The notes beneath the pieces are model-generated. The model made no database searches. It had not been told where the DNA came from and saw only the letters and a program-made list of their open reading frames with translations. Made by a program: the position numbers and the translations under genes. A DNA stretch of 64,000 nucleotides from Snodgrassella alvi_G (lineage in GTDB: Bacteria; Pseudomonadota; Gammaproteobacteria; Burkholderiales; Neisseriaceae), in the NCBI GenBank assembly GCA_946478525.1, contig CAMLCH010000001.1, positions 62,001 to 126,000 on the forward strand, written 5' to 3'. Shown here piece by piece: positions 9,285 through 16,852 of this stretch. Within the stretch, counting starts at the first letter, position 1; every line of letters begins with the position of its first letter.

Positions 9285-9509
9285 GACTAATTAATCAGAA
9301 ATTCGAAAGGCTACTATCTTACCGTATACATTTATTTTCTACCAAGATAAGCATCAAATTATTGTCACAATTGTATTTCGACGCAAAAGTATATCATTAA
9401 CGTCATAAAATATACATTTCTGTTTTAAATGATTTTTTTATCAAAATAATTTTGTCAAAATAACACATACTGATCACATATAATCATCGTTTTCAATGAA
9501 AACTATTCA

Positions 9510-10055
9510 TTAAAATTTAACTTTTTGTGAACAATATTTCCAGCCTTTTTTATGCTCTCCAGCCATAGGGATCTTACCAGATAAAAATAAACGTTTATTT
9601 TTTATCCGGAGTGTAAATGGTTTTTTACTTACAGCTGGTTCCTCCATGCCAGGCTCACTGAATTCTAAATACATCATGCCACTGACTTCGGTAGCAGATT
9701 GTTTGGTGATCTCCAATACATACCAATCACCTCCCCATTCAAGTCCTCGCCATAGAATATGTCCTTTAGCAGCATCAATTACTAACTCGGCGTAATCTTC
9801 ACTACCATAATAGACTTTACATAAAAATTTTTCTTGTTGTGCATCCTCAGTGCTTGCCCAGGTACCATGAAATGCTTGCGGTAGAGGTACCGTTTTAATT
9901 TTTTTATTCCGCTTACTTGCTTGGTGAAAACCAATGCGGATCTCATGTTCATTTTTCTCTAGAATACCAAATTGCCCAATAGGAGTATCAATGACACCAT
10001 TTTGACAAGCACTTATAAATAATACCAAACTTAGGGAAAAAATTTTTGTATTCAT
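9510..10055 (-). CDS. Hypothetical lipoprotein
   Basis: The likely product starts at the ATG at 10055, which gives a signal peptide MNTKIFSLSLVLFISAC with lipobox ISAC and the lipidated Cys at residue 17. The open frame runs up to 10115, but that would place 20 extra hydrophobic residues before the signal. The mature part, about 165 residues, is basic near its start (ASKRNKKIK) and then rich in aromatic and beta-prone residues (HGTWASTEDAQQ, LEWGGDWYVLEI), ending GWKYCSQKVKF. I recognise no family. It stands alone between ppx and the tandem lipoprotein-like genes. Confidence 0.7.
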   Translation of the reverse strand: MNTKIFSLSLVLFISACQNGVIDTPIGQFGILEKNEHEIRIGFHQASKRNKKIKTVPLPQAFHGTWASTEDAQQEKFLCKVYYGSEDYAELVIDAAKGHILWRGLEWGGDWYVLEITKQSATEVSGMMYLEFSEPGMEEPAVSKKPFTLRIKNKRLFLSGKIPMAGEHKKGWKYCSQKVKF

Positions 10056-10115
10056 AATTAGAAACGATAATAAGCAAATCAACAGACAGAAGTTTAATTT
10101 GCATATTTTTATCAT

Positions 10116-10443
10116 AAATTTACATATTTTGTATACGTTACTATATTGTTATTTACTTATGAATCAGTCATCGAATCATTAGCTAATTTAGGTTGGTAAA
10201 ATTGAGCAAATCCATTAACCATGATTGAAACTGTTCTTTGTGTTATCAATTAATGCAATTGATAAATTGACGGCCGCTCTATCAGACAACGTCAACTGCA
10301 GATTTTGTCTTATCGGCTTTTGGCCAATCACAATTGTTGTCTTTAATAATGTTTATTTCTATTAATAGTAATGAATTTTGCATATAATCTTTATCACTTT
10401 AACCTAATTCACAGACAGTGTTTTTGTAATTTAGGTATAGAGT
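10116..10443. other. Spacer with a possible coding fragment
   Basis: 328 bp. On the minus strand, 10215-10352 is an open frame of 46 codons whose composition looks protein-like (IVIGQKPIRQNLQLTLSDR), less AT-rich than its surroundings, without a clear start or ribosome site. A TTGACG/CGTCAA dyad (10267-10272, 10290-10295) lies inside it. This may be the stub of a lost gene. Confidence 0.4.
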
Positions 10444-11247
10444 TTATTTGACTTTAAAAGTATTAATAAGTTCCCATGCTTTTTCTGAATCAGAATAAAT
10501 TTTTACGAATTTGTCTGAGGGCTTAGTGCCTGTTGTTGAGCTTGTGGGGTCATTACTGAGTTTATCGCTTTCATCTGTAAGCTCGTCGAAACTATTAATC
10601 TGGTAATGTTTTCGCAAATAAGCAAGCACATCTTTTCGCTTGGCATGCAAAGTCATTTTGTATACATTTGTATCAGGTAAATTATTAAGTGCAATTGGAT
10701 CCACCATTTCATATGGTGGAATCATGCGATTATTTACGTCGAGATGCAGGGTTAATTCAGTAATATTAGTATGCGCAAAAGTGTACAATAAATAGTAGAC
10801 TGTATTAGCACTAAAAGTAATATTGATCGAATAAGAGTCGGCTCTAATTGAATATAAGCGCATTAATTTAAATTCATTGGGTGAGATAACTTCGATATAT
10901 GTTGGATATTTTATTTCATAAGGTGAGTTATCATTTTCTGGGTAATTGTAATTGTCTATATCTCTAATACATTCTTCTGCGGTCTGATAAAATTTAAAAT
11001 CGGAGTTCTTATAAACTATAATATTATTTGCGAGTGTTTGCTGCTGGCTTCGGTTTTGTTGGCCGGATGTATCGATACTGCATGAAGACAGTAAAACCAG
11101 ACCTAGTACCTTACCGGAAACGCCGATTATTAAGTATTTCGATATCATTTCCTTAATTTTGATAACCTTACCTGACTTAATGATGTTGATAAAAATCAAC
11201 ATACTAGCTGAAAAAGAAAGTAACGCGAAAACAGTTGCTAAAAGCAT
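10444..11247 (-). CDS. Tandem exported-protein family, copy 1
   Basis: A 267-residue protein, first of three tandem related genes. Two hydrophobic segments (residues 2-23 and 38-54) are followed by a lipobox-like LSSC with Cys56. The mature part has no family I recognise; its conserved core is NITELTLHLD...VYKMTLHAKRKDVLAYLRKHYQINSFDELTD, ending KAWELINTFKVK. The start at 11247 is supported by a TATAAT box at 11277-11282, a short leader and an SD (AAGGGATAAGG). An alternative ATG at 11148 (Met34) would give a plain lipoprotein signal. Close similarity to copy 2 over gene and promoter shows recent duplication. Confidence 0.75.
   Translation of the reverse strand: MLLATVFALLSFSASMLIFINIIKSGKVIKIKEMISKYLIIGVSGKVLGLVLLSSCSIDTSGQQNRSQQQTLANNIIVYKNSDFKFYQTAEECIRDIDNYNYPENDNSPYEIKYPTYIEVISPNEFKLMRLYSIRADSYSINITFSANTVYYLLYTFAHTNITELTLHLDVNNRMIPPYEMVDPIALNNLPDTNVYKMTLHAKRKDVLAYLRKHYQINSFDELTDESDKLSNDPTSSTTGTKPSDKFVKIYSDSEKAWELINTFKVK
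11186..11199. promoter_or_regulatory. FNR/ANR-like palindrome in copy 1
   Basis: TTGAT-AAAA-ATCAA, an exact match to the FNR half-site consensus, extended to an 8-bp dyad (ATGTTGAT/ATCAACAT). It overlaps codons 16-22 of the longer reading and lies about 44 bp upstream of the alternative start at 11148. It is repeated exactly in copy 2. It may be a coding coincidence. Confidence 0.3.
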
Positions 11248-11276
11248 CCTTATCCCTTTTCGTAAAAAACTACCTG

Positions 11277-11282
11277 ATTATA
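11277..11282 (-). promoter_or_regulatory. -10 box of copy 1
   Basis: TATAAT on the minus strand, 30 bp before the ATG at 11247. A weak -35 (TTAATT) stands 17 bp further upstream. The same arrangement recurs at copy 2. Confidence 0.5.
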
Positions 11283-11307
11283 TACATGCCATTTATATAA
11301 ATTAACA

Positions 11308-11335
11308 TAAAACCGCCTACATTAGGCGGTTTGGT
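11308..11335 (-). terminator. Terminator of copy 2
   Basis: Hairpin AAACCGCCTA (11310-11319) / TAGGCGGTTT (11323-11332) with loop cat. It is just past the copy 2 stop and is followed on the minus strand by TTTTATG. A near-identical hairpin follows copy 3. Confidence 0.8.
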
Positions 11336-11374
11336 TTAGAAATTGTAAATATTGCTCTAATTAGTATTTAGTAA

Positions 11375-12208
11375 TCAATTTACTTTAAAAGTATTAATAA
11401 AATCCCATGCTTCTTGTTCTCCGTCTTCTCCTGCTCCGTAATAACTTTTTACATATTTATCTAATGGCATTGGGCCATTTGATAAGTCTAAAGGCGAGTC
11501 ATTCATTGCATCGTTTTGATCTATAAGCTCATCAAAACTGTTAATCTGGTAGTGTTTTTGAAAATAAGCCAGTATATCTTTTCGTTTAGCGCGTAGAGTC
11601 ATTTTATATATACTTAAATCAGGTAGTTTTTTTTGCGGTTTTATATCTGGTGAATTGATGTACTCAGTTTCGGTATGCAAAGTTAATTCATCAATATTTG
11701 TATGTACAAACGTTTGCAGTAAAATGAATGTTATATTAGTCCTGAAAAGGTAATTTTCCAGATCAGGGTCTAATATCGGTAGGGTTCTGCGTGTTAAAAC
11801 AAACTCTTTAGGTGAGATAACTTTAAGTGTGCCATTTTTAATACTGTAATCGCCTGTAGCTTCAATAAATTTTGCTGCACTATCATAGATTGTAACAACC
11901 GGTTTAACGCTTTCTGATTTGTTTTCGTTGCTTGCTTTTGGTGCTTGTTCTTTAGCTTGATTTTTGGCTTGTTCTTGGCGTAGTGTTTGTGTAGAAGCTT
12001 GCTGCTGGTTTTGGTTTTGTTGTGCAAACGCATTGATACTGCATGAAGCTAGTAAAACCAGACCTAGTACCTTACCCGAAACGCCGATTATTAGGCATTT
12101 CGATTTCATTTCCTTAATTTTCATAATATTACCTGACTTAATGATGTTGATAAAAATCAACATACTCGCTGATAAAGAAAGTAATGCGAAAACAGTTGCT
12201 AAAAGCAT
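11375..12208 (-). CDS. Tandem exported-protein family, copy 2
   Basis: A 277-residue paralogue of copy 1. The first 56 residues are almost the same, including the two hydrophobic segments and lipobox LASC (Cys56). A Gln/Lys/Glu-rich linker (about residues 62-100) is longer than in copy 1. Then comes the shared core (NIDELTLHTE, YKMTLRAKRKDILAYFQKHYQINSFDELID) and the end EAWDFINTFKVN. It has its own TATAAT promoter (12238-12243), SD and terminator, so each copy is a separate transcription unit. Alternative starts are Met29 and Met34. Function unknown; probably an envelope protein. Confidence 0.75.
   Translation of the reverse strand: MLLATVFALLSLSASMLIFINIIKSGNIMKIKEMKSKCLIIGVSGKVLGLVLLASCSINAFAQQNQNQQQASTQTLRQEQAKNQAKEQAPKASNENKSESVKPVVTIYDSAAKFIEATGDYSIKNGTLKVISPKEFVLTRRTLPILDPDLENYLFRTNITFILLQTFVHTNIDELTLHTETEYINSPDIKPQKKLPDLSIYKMTLRAKRKDILAYFQKHYQINSFDELIDQNDAMNDSPLDLSNGPMPLDKYVKSYYGAGEDGEQEAWDFINTFKVN
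12147..12160. promoter_or_regulatory. FNR/ANR-like palindrome in copy 2
   Basis: TTGAT-AAAA-ATCAA, the same position relative to the gene as in copy 1. See the copy 1 entry for the coding-versus-operator ambiguity. Confidence 0.3.
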
Positions 12209-12237
12209 CCTTATCCCTTTTCGTAAAAAACTACCTG

Positions 12238-12243
12238 ATTATA
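12238..12243 (-). promoter_or_regulatory. -10 box of copy 2
   Basis: TATAAT on the minus strand 30 bp before the ATG at 12208, with TTAATT at a 17-bp spacing. The leader and SD (AAAGGGATAAGG) match copy 1. Confidence 0.5.
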
Positions 12244-12268
12244 TAAAAGTCATTGCGGTAAATTAACA

Positions 12269-12295
12269 TAAAACCGCCTGCATTAGGCGGTTTGG
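12269..12295 (-). terminator. Terminator of copy 3 remnant
   Basis: AAACCGCCTG (12271-12280) / TAGGCGGTTT (12284-12293), one G-T pair, loop cat. It duplicates the hairpin at 11308-11335. Confidence 0.75.
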
Positions 12296-12340
12296 TTTAT
12301 AAATTGTAAAGGTTGCTTTAATTAGTATTTTGTATTCAAT

Positions 12341-12686
12341 TTACTTTAGAAGTATCAATAAAATCCCATGCTTTTTGTACTCCGTCTTCTCCTTCTCCGA
12401 GAAGAATTCTTTTAAATTTATCTGATGGCAATGTGCCTTTTATTTCGCCTACAGGAAAGCCATCCACTTCATCGCTTGGATCTGCAAGCTTATCAAAACT
12501 GTTCATCTGGTAGTGTGTTTACAGATAAGCCAGTGCATCTTTTCATTTAGCCTGTAGTGTTATTTTATGTTTACTTAAATCAGGTAGATTTTTTTGCGGT
12601 TTCATTTATGGTGAATTGATGTACTCAGATTTGGTATGCAAAGTTAATTTATCAAGATTTGTATGTGCAAAAGTATTCAGTAACAT
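12341..12686 (-). pseudogene. Tandem exported-protein family, copy 3, truncated and disrupted
   Basis: Read on the minus strand this matches the C-terminal halves of copies 1 and 2: NTFAHTNLDKLTLHTKSEYINSP, stop, MKPQKNLPDLSKHKITLQAK, stop, KDALAYL, stop, THYQMNSFDKLADPSDE, then a tail ending KAWDFIDTSKVN. There are three in-frame stop codons. The 5' half with promoter and signal sequence is missing. The similarity ends where a hairpin and the left attachment site of the integrated element begin (12678-12716). The gene is dead. Confidence 0.85.
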
Positions 12687-12704
12687 AAATCGGTCATGTT
12701 ACTG
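12678..12704 (-). terminator. Displaced tRNA-Ile terminator
   Basis: Perfect 9-bp stem CAGTAACAT (12678-12686) / ATGTTACTG (12696-12704) with a 9-nt loop, followed on the minus strand by AATACTTTT. It abuts the left copy of the attachment repeat. In the element-free chromosome it would lie directly after the tRNA 3' end, so it is probably the tRNA's original terminator. Confidence 0.6.
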
Positions 12705-12705
12705 C

Positions 12706-12716
12706 TATTTGGTGGG
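12706..12716. repeat. Left attachment repeat
   Basis: TATTTGGTGGG, identical to 17638-17648 at the tRNA 3' end. It is the expected product of integration by a tRNA-targeting tyrosine recombinase. Confidence 0.75.
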
Positions 12717-12736
12717 GAGTATTTCCGAGTATTTCC
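12717..12736. repeat. 10-bp tandem repeat next to the left attachment site
   Basis: GAGTATTTCC occurs twice, head to tail and perfect, immediately inside the left end of the element. Its size and place suit an arm-type binding site for the integrase or its directionality factor. Confidence 0.5.
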
Positions 12737-12836
12737 TACTTTAATGGCTGCAATGGCGTTTGTGCGTCGCAGAAGTCAAAGCTATTTAAGTAGCTGTTAT
12801 CTTGAAGCTGTAAAGCAGGTCTCTTAGGGTATTGCT

Positions 12837-15488
12837 GTGTTAACTCGATCCTATTGTTTGCCCACAGCTCAGGCGCAATCGGTTAAAGAAGCGGAGCGGT
12901 TTATCAGTGATTTATATCAAAAAATGCAGCGTGTCCCGCTGCCTTGTCCGGTAAATTGTACTGATGACGAAATAAAAGATCTGGCGGCAAAATATGCCGG
13001 CGAATATGAAGCATTAATAAAAAAATATCAGCAGATAGCCGATTTATTTCAATTGTCGCCACCGGTGACCTTGGCGCAGCGGCTTAGTGGTGAATCCCAA
13101 CATCGGGGTTATAACGCCGTAATAGATTTTGTTCATCAAATGGTAACGAAAGTGGCGGATAGTTCTGCCCGTCGTGCCAGTAATACCGGCTTATTCATTG
13201 GTGAACATCATCTTGAAGAAATTTATCGGCTGGGTTTTTATCGTGCTTTGCTGGAAAGAATCAAACACGCCGGTTTTGATCCGCAAGCCATGTTTGGCTT
13301 TAATCGTGAGAATCTCAGTAAAGAGGAAATTGCGGCGCTGCAGCAAGTGCATTTAAAAAAAATGTGTGATCCCATGTTCTGGCGGCGCTGGTTGCGTAAG
13401 CTGCAAAGTCGCGGCTTAGAAAACATCTATCGCAGTGTTGGTTTTGTCAGTGCGCGTAAACAGTTATATGTCAGTAATGATAGCTTAGCGCGCTATCGTC
13501 GCAGTAGAGCACGTAACAAAGCCCTTTTACAGTCAGTTAGTCTGATCAACGAATTAGGCCAGCAATTCACCCTTGAAGAGCTTAGCGCAGTCAGTAACAG
13601 TAATCCGGCCATACGCCGTGCGGAATTAATGGTACGCATTGCCGGGTTTGAGTACATCGCCGTTAATCTGGGGCATGCTGGTGAATTCGTTACCTTAACC
13701 TGTCCCAGTCGTTTTCACCCGCGCCACCATCAAACTGGCGCAGAAAATAAAAAATACGACGGTAGTACACCGGTACAAGCAATCCAGTATCTTGGTGCGG
13801 TTTGGGCAAAAATCCGTAGTGCATTGAAACGTGCTGCCATCACTATTTATGGATTCCGCGTCACTGAGCCGCACCACGACGGCACACCGCACTGGCATTG
13901 CTTACTGTTTATGGCTAAGGATCATGTTGATCGCTTTCGTCGCATTGTGGCCAGATATGCTTGCGCAGACAGTCGTCGTGAATTGGGTTTGTATTATCAG
14001 GATACGCAAAAAGCAGTGATAGAGAAGCAAAGAGCTGATCGTATTAAATACAATCAATATGCCCAAGCGAATGGTTTAAAACCGCGTTGTCAATTTGATT
14101 TACCAGATAAACCCAGTTATCAGACTGCTGCAGCATATTGGGATGCGGCGCAATATTCTGAGTTTGCTGCGGTAAAAAGCCGCATTGATTTTACCGCCAT
14201 TAACTGGAATAAAGGCACGGCTGCCGGTTATATCGCTAAATACATTGCTAAAAACATCGATGGTAAAACAGCAACCGGGGCGTCAATTGGTGGTGATTAT
14301 GAATCCAATGATTTAAGCAGTGCCATTGAAACGGCAGAGCGCGTTGCTTGCTGGGCGTCTGTTCATGGTATCCGTCAGTTTCAGCAAATCGGTGGCCCAC
14401 CAGTAACCATATGGCGAGAGCTGCGCCGCTTAGATAAAAAAGAACTAACCGCCACAGATGACTATATCGTCCGCGCTGCCTTGGCGGCAGACGCTGGCGA
14501 CTGGGGGCGTTTTACCCAGATTATGGGTGGAGTGGAGATCAAGCGGAAAGATCGTCCGGTACAGCTTTATAAAGAAAAAACCGAATTGTTAAATAAATAC
14601 GGCGAAGAACGGCCGGCATTAATTTATGGTGTGATTGAGCCAGAAACTGGGCTATTTAAAATATCCAGACTGCATGATTGGGAAGTGGTTTTAAAAAAAG
14701 GCGGCTATGCCGCCGCTTGGACTTGTGTCAATAACTGTACGAAAAGCAATTTTTCAGATCTGAAAACCAAGCCAGATCGGCCTTTAACCGGTAAAAGTGA
14801 GTTTGTTCATAATAAGCCGTTTGAAGCCAAGCCGTTTGTATCTGATATTTACCTCATAAAGAAATATAACCTGTATGCGCATGCTGTAAATCAACGCTAT
14901 ACAGTTGATAATATCAGCGACAAAGAGGCTAAAAAACATATTACCAACAGCGTAGTATTAGCGGCTGGTTATAAAGATCCGGAAAAAATTGCCGAACTAA
15001 TGCAGCCGGATAACCTACGTAAAACCAAAGTGTTTTTAGCTAATTACAAAAACATCCGGCACGCCATAAGTGACGATATTGCAATTGAATCAATCCGTTA
15101 TAAAGCATTAGGTAAACCATCGCTGCGCGCACGTAACATCATCAAAGAAAAGAACTATCTAGCTTTATATGCTGCAGGTTTATTGCCAGAGGGACAGGCT
15201 GAGTTACAGGTACAGGCTCAATTGGCCGCCATTGAAGCCGATAAACCGCGATTAGCTTATAACGAGTACTTAAAACAATTAGACAGCATTACGCCACCGC
15301 TGAGCAGATATACAGGTATAGGCATACAGGACAAAGAGCCGGTAATTAAAGTATCGAATGTGAAAAAACGGAAACGTTGGTTACCTGGACCAAAACCGCT
15401 TACAACCGATGAGTTGATAGCGCAATCAGAACAGGATTTATTAGCTGTACAAAATTGGCTGGCCGATCTGGCAGAGCTGGCGGCATAA
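12837..15488 (+). CDS. Phage P2 gpA-like replication initiation endonuclease (HUH)
   Basis: An 883-residue rolling-circle initiator. The HUH metal site is DGTPHWHCLLF with His352 and His354. The double-tyrosine motif is GYIAKYIAKN with Tyr465 and Tyr469, the Y-x3-Y spacing of P2 gene A protein (Phage_GPA family). Such proteins nick one strand of the replication origin and stay covalently bound through tyrosine. The GTG start at 12837 follows an in-frame TAG at 12825. The C-terminal third (about 620-883) is less conserved, basic near its end (KKRKRWLPGPKP). It is the first gene of the element, with 120 bp of leader. Base composition is richer in GC than the neighbouring chromosome. Confidence 0.92.
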   Translation: MLTRSYCLPTAQAQSVKEAERFISDLYQKMQRVPLPCPVNCTDDEIKDLAAKYAGEYEALIKKYQQIADLFQLSPPVTLAQRLSGESQHRGYNAVIDFVHQMVTKVADSSARRASNTGLFIGEHHLEEIYRLGFYRALLERIKHAGFDPQAMFGFNRENLSKEEIAALQQVHLKKMCDPMFWRRWLRKLQSRGLENIYRSVGFVSARKQLYVSNDSLARYRRSRARNKALLQSVSLINELGQQFTLEELSAVSNSNPAIRRAELMVRIAGFEYIAVNLGHAGEFVTLTCPSRFHPRHHQTGAENKKYDGSTPVQAIQYLGAVWAKIRSALKRAAITIYGFRVTEPHHDGTPHWHCLLFMAKDHVDRFRRIVARYACADSRRELGLYYQDTQKAVIEKQRADRIKYNQYAQANGLKPRCQFDLPDKPSYQTAAAYWDAAQYSEFAAVKSRIDFTAINWNKGTAAGYIAKYIAKNIDGKTATGASIGGDYESNDLSSAIETAERVACWASVHGIRQFQQIGGPPVTIWRELRRLDKKELTATDDYIVRAALAADAGDWGRFTQIMGGVEIKRKDRPVQLYKEKTELLNKYGEERPALIYGVIEPETGLFKISRLHDWEVVLKKGGYAAAWTCVNNCTKSNFSDLKTKPDRPLTGKSEFVHNKPFEAKPFVSDIYLIKKYNLYAHAVNQRYTVDNISDKEAKKHITNSVVLAAGYKDPEKIAELMQPDNLRKTKVFLANYKNIRHAISDDIAIESIRYKALGKPSLRARNIIKEKNYLALYAAGLLPEGQAELQVQAQLAAIEADKPRLAYNEYLKQLDSITPPLSRYTGIGIQDKEPVIKVSNVKKRKRWLPGPKPLTTDELIAQSEQDLLAVQNWLADLAELAA

Positions 15489-15508
15489 CCTAGGACTTGG
15501 GGATTGAT

Positions 15509-15748
15509 ATGGGTGTTTTTTTAACAGATGAAGAAATGATGATTTTGACTGGAAAGAAATATAAAAAGTGCCAGATCAAAGCGTTAGATAAATTAGGGAT
15601 CCCTTATGTGATCAACGCCGCCGGGCGGGCTGTTGTATCGGTTAATGCCATCAACAATCACCCTTATTTAGGCGTTTTAGTGGGTAATCCGCAGGCAATG
15701 CCATTACATGGCGGCGTTTGGCGTTCGAATAAAGTAAAAGAATACTAA
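15509..15748 (+). CDS. DUF4224 domain protein, candidate excisionase
   Basis: Seventy-nine residues from the ATG at 15509, which has GGGGA five bases upstream; a TTG at 15497 would add four residues. The N-terminus FLTDEEMMILTGKKYKKCQIKALDKLGIPY is the DUF4224 pattern, found in small phage and island proteins. It is usually encoded directly before an integrase, as here, where only one base separates its stop from the integrase ATG. The helix-turn-helix-like opening and the tight coupling suggest a DNA-binding recombination directionality factor. That role is inference. Confidence 0.8.
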   Translation: MGVFLTDEEMMILTGKKYKKCQIKALDKLGIPYVINAAGRAVVSVNAINNHPYLGVLVGNPQAMPLHGGVWRSNKVKEY

Positions 15749-15749
15749 C

Positions 15750-16799
15750 ATGATGAAAGACCAAGATAAAAATAAACTTCCGCCCAGAATGCGTAAGCGT
15801 TTACAGAAAAATGGAAAAACCTATTTTTATTACATGGCCGGCACCAATTTAATACCGCTTGGTGCTGATTATGTGGTTGCTTTAAAGAAATATCAGGAAT
15901 TAGAAATTGTTGTAAGGCCAGAGCTGCAGGAATTAATCATGATGAGTACTACCTTTGCCTATGTTGCTAACCGTTATTTTAAAGAAGTCGTGCCAAACAA
16001 GGCATTATCCACGCAAAAAGATAATAAGCGCGAGCTAAAAAATCTATTGGCATTTTTTAATGATCCGCCAGTATCCATAAACCAGATTCAGCCTGTACAC
16101 GTCGCCGAATATTTACAGTGGCGGCGTGATGCCAAAACGCGCGCTAATCGGGAAGTTGCCTTGCTGAGCCATATTTTTAACATGGCTAGAACATGGGGGT
16201 ATACCGCTAATGAAAACCCAGTTACCGGCGTGCCTAAATACAAAGAGCAGGGGCGAGAAGTGTATGTGACAGATGATTTATTTTTGCTTATTTATGAGCA
16301 TGCCGATAAGCATGTGCAAAACATCATGATGTATGCCTATTTAACCGGCCAGCGCGTTACAGATTGTCGCAAGCTGAAACTAAGCGACATTAAAGATGAT
16401 GAGATATGGGTATCACAGGAAAAAACCGACACCCGCCTGCGCATCCGCCTAGTTGGTGCATTGCAAAAACTAATCACCAAAATTCTGGCCGAACGCGGCC
16501 GGCAAATGCATGAATACGTATTCATAGGACGACAAGGTCAGCCGTTAACCCATGATCAATTACGCTATGGCGTAGATAAAGCGCGTCGATTGGCCAAAGT
16601 AAAAAAAGCAGATTTTCAATTAAGAGACCTGCGCGCTAAAGCCGGTACAGATAAAGAGGAATCACAAGGAATCATCGCTGCCCAAGCTATGCTGGGTCAC
16701 AAATCCCCATCTATGACAAGAAAGTATGTGAGAAATAGAAAAGGCAAACTAGTCGACCCGACAACCCTTAGCGAAGATCACAAACTAGCGGATTTATAG
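15750..16799 (+). CDS. int: Tyrosine-type site-specific integrase
   Basis: A 349-residue phage-type integrase. The first 60 residues are basic and Tyr-rich (arm-binding type), followed by a core-binding domain with AYVANRYFKEVVP and NREVALLSHIFNMA. Catalytic residues that can be placed are Arg202 in GQRVTDCRKL, Arg295 in RDLRAKAG, His317 in LGHKSPSMT and the nucleophile Tyr326 in RKYVR. The usual first His of HxxR is Arg292, a variant seen in some phage integrases. It is translationally coupled to the DUF4224 gene. It presumably recombines the 11-bp repeat at the tRNA-Ile 3' end. Confidence 0.93.
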   Translation: MMKDQDKNKLPPRMRKRLQKNGKTYFYYMAGTNLIPLGADYVVALKKYQELEIVVRPELQELIMMSTTFAYVANRYFKEVVPNKALSTQKDNKRELKNLLAFFNDPPVSINQIQPVHVAEYLQWRRDAKTRANREVALLSHIFNMARTWGYTANENPVTGVPKYKEQGREVYVTDDLFLLIYEHADKHVQNIMMYAYLTGQRVTDCRKLKLSDIKDDEIWVSQEKTDTRLRIRLVGALQKLITKILAERGRQMHEYVFIGRQGQPLTHDQLRYGVDKARRLAKVKKADFQLRDLRAKAGTDKEESQGIIAAQAMLGHKSPSMTRKYVRNRKGKLVDPTTLSEDHKLADL

Positions 16800-16852
16800 A
16801 ATGACACAAACTATCAAAATTGAATGTATGAATTTTTAAATGGGTGGGAAGT

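Noticed and set aside
10116..12710. The tandem lipoprotein-like genes as cargo of the tRNA element
   Set aside because: They lie outside the left attachment repeat and on the other side of the displaced tRNA terminator, so they belong to the flank in the present structure.
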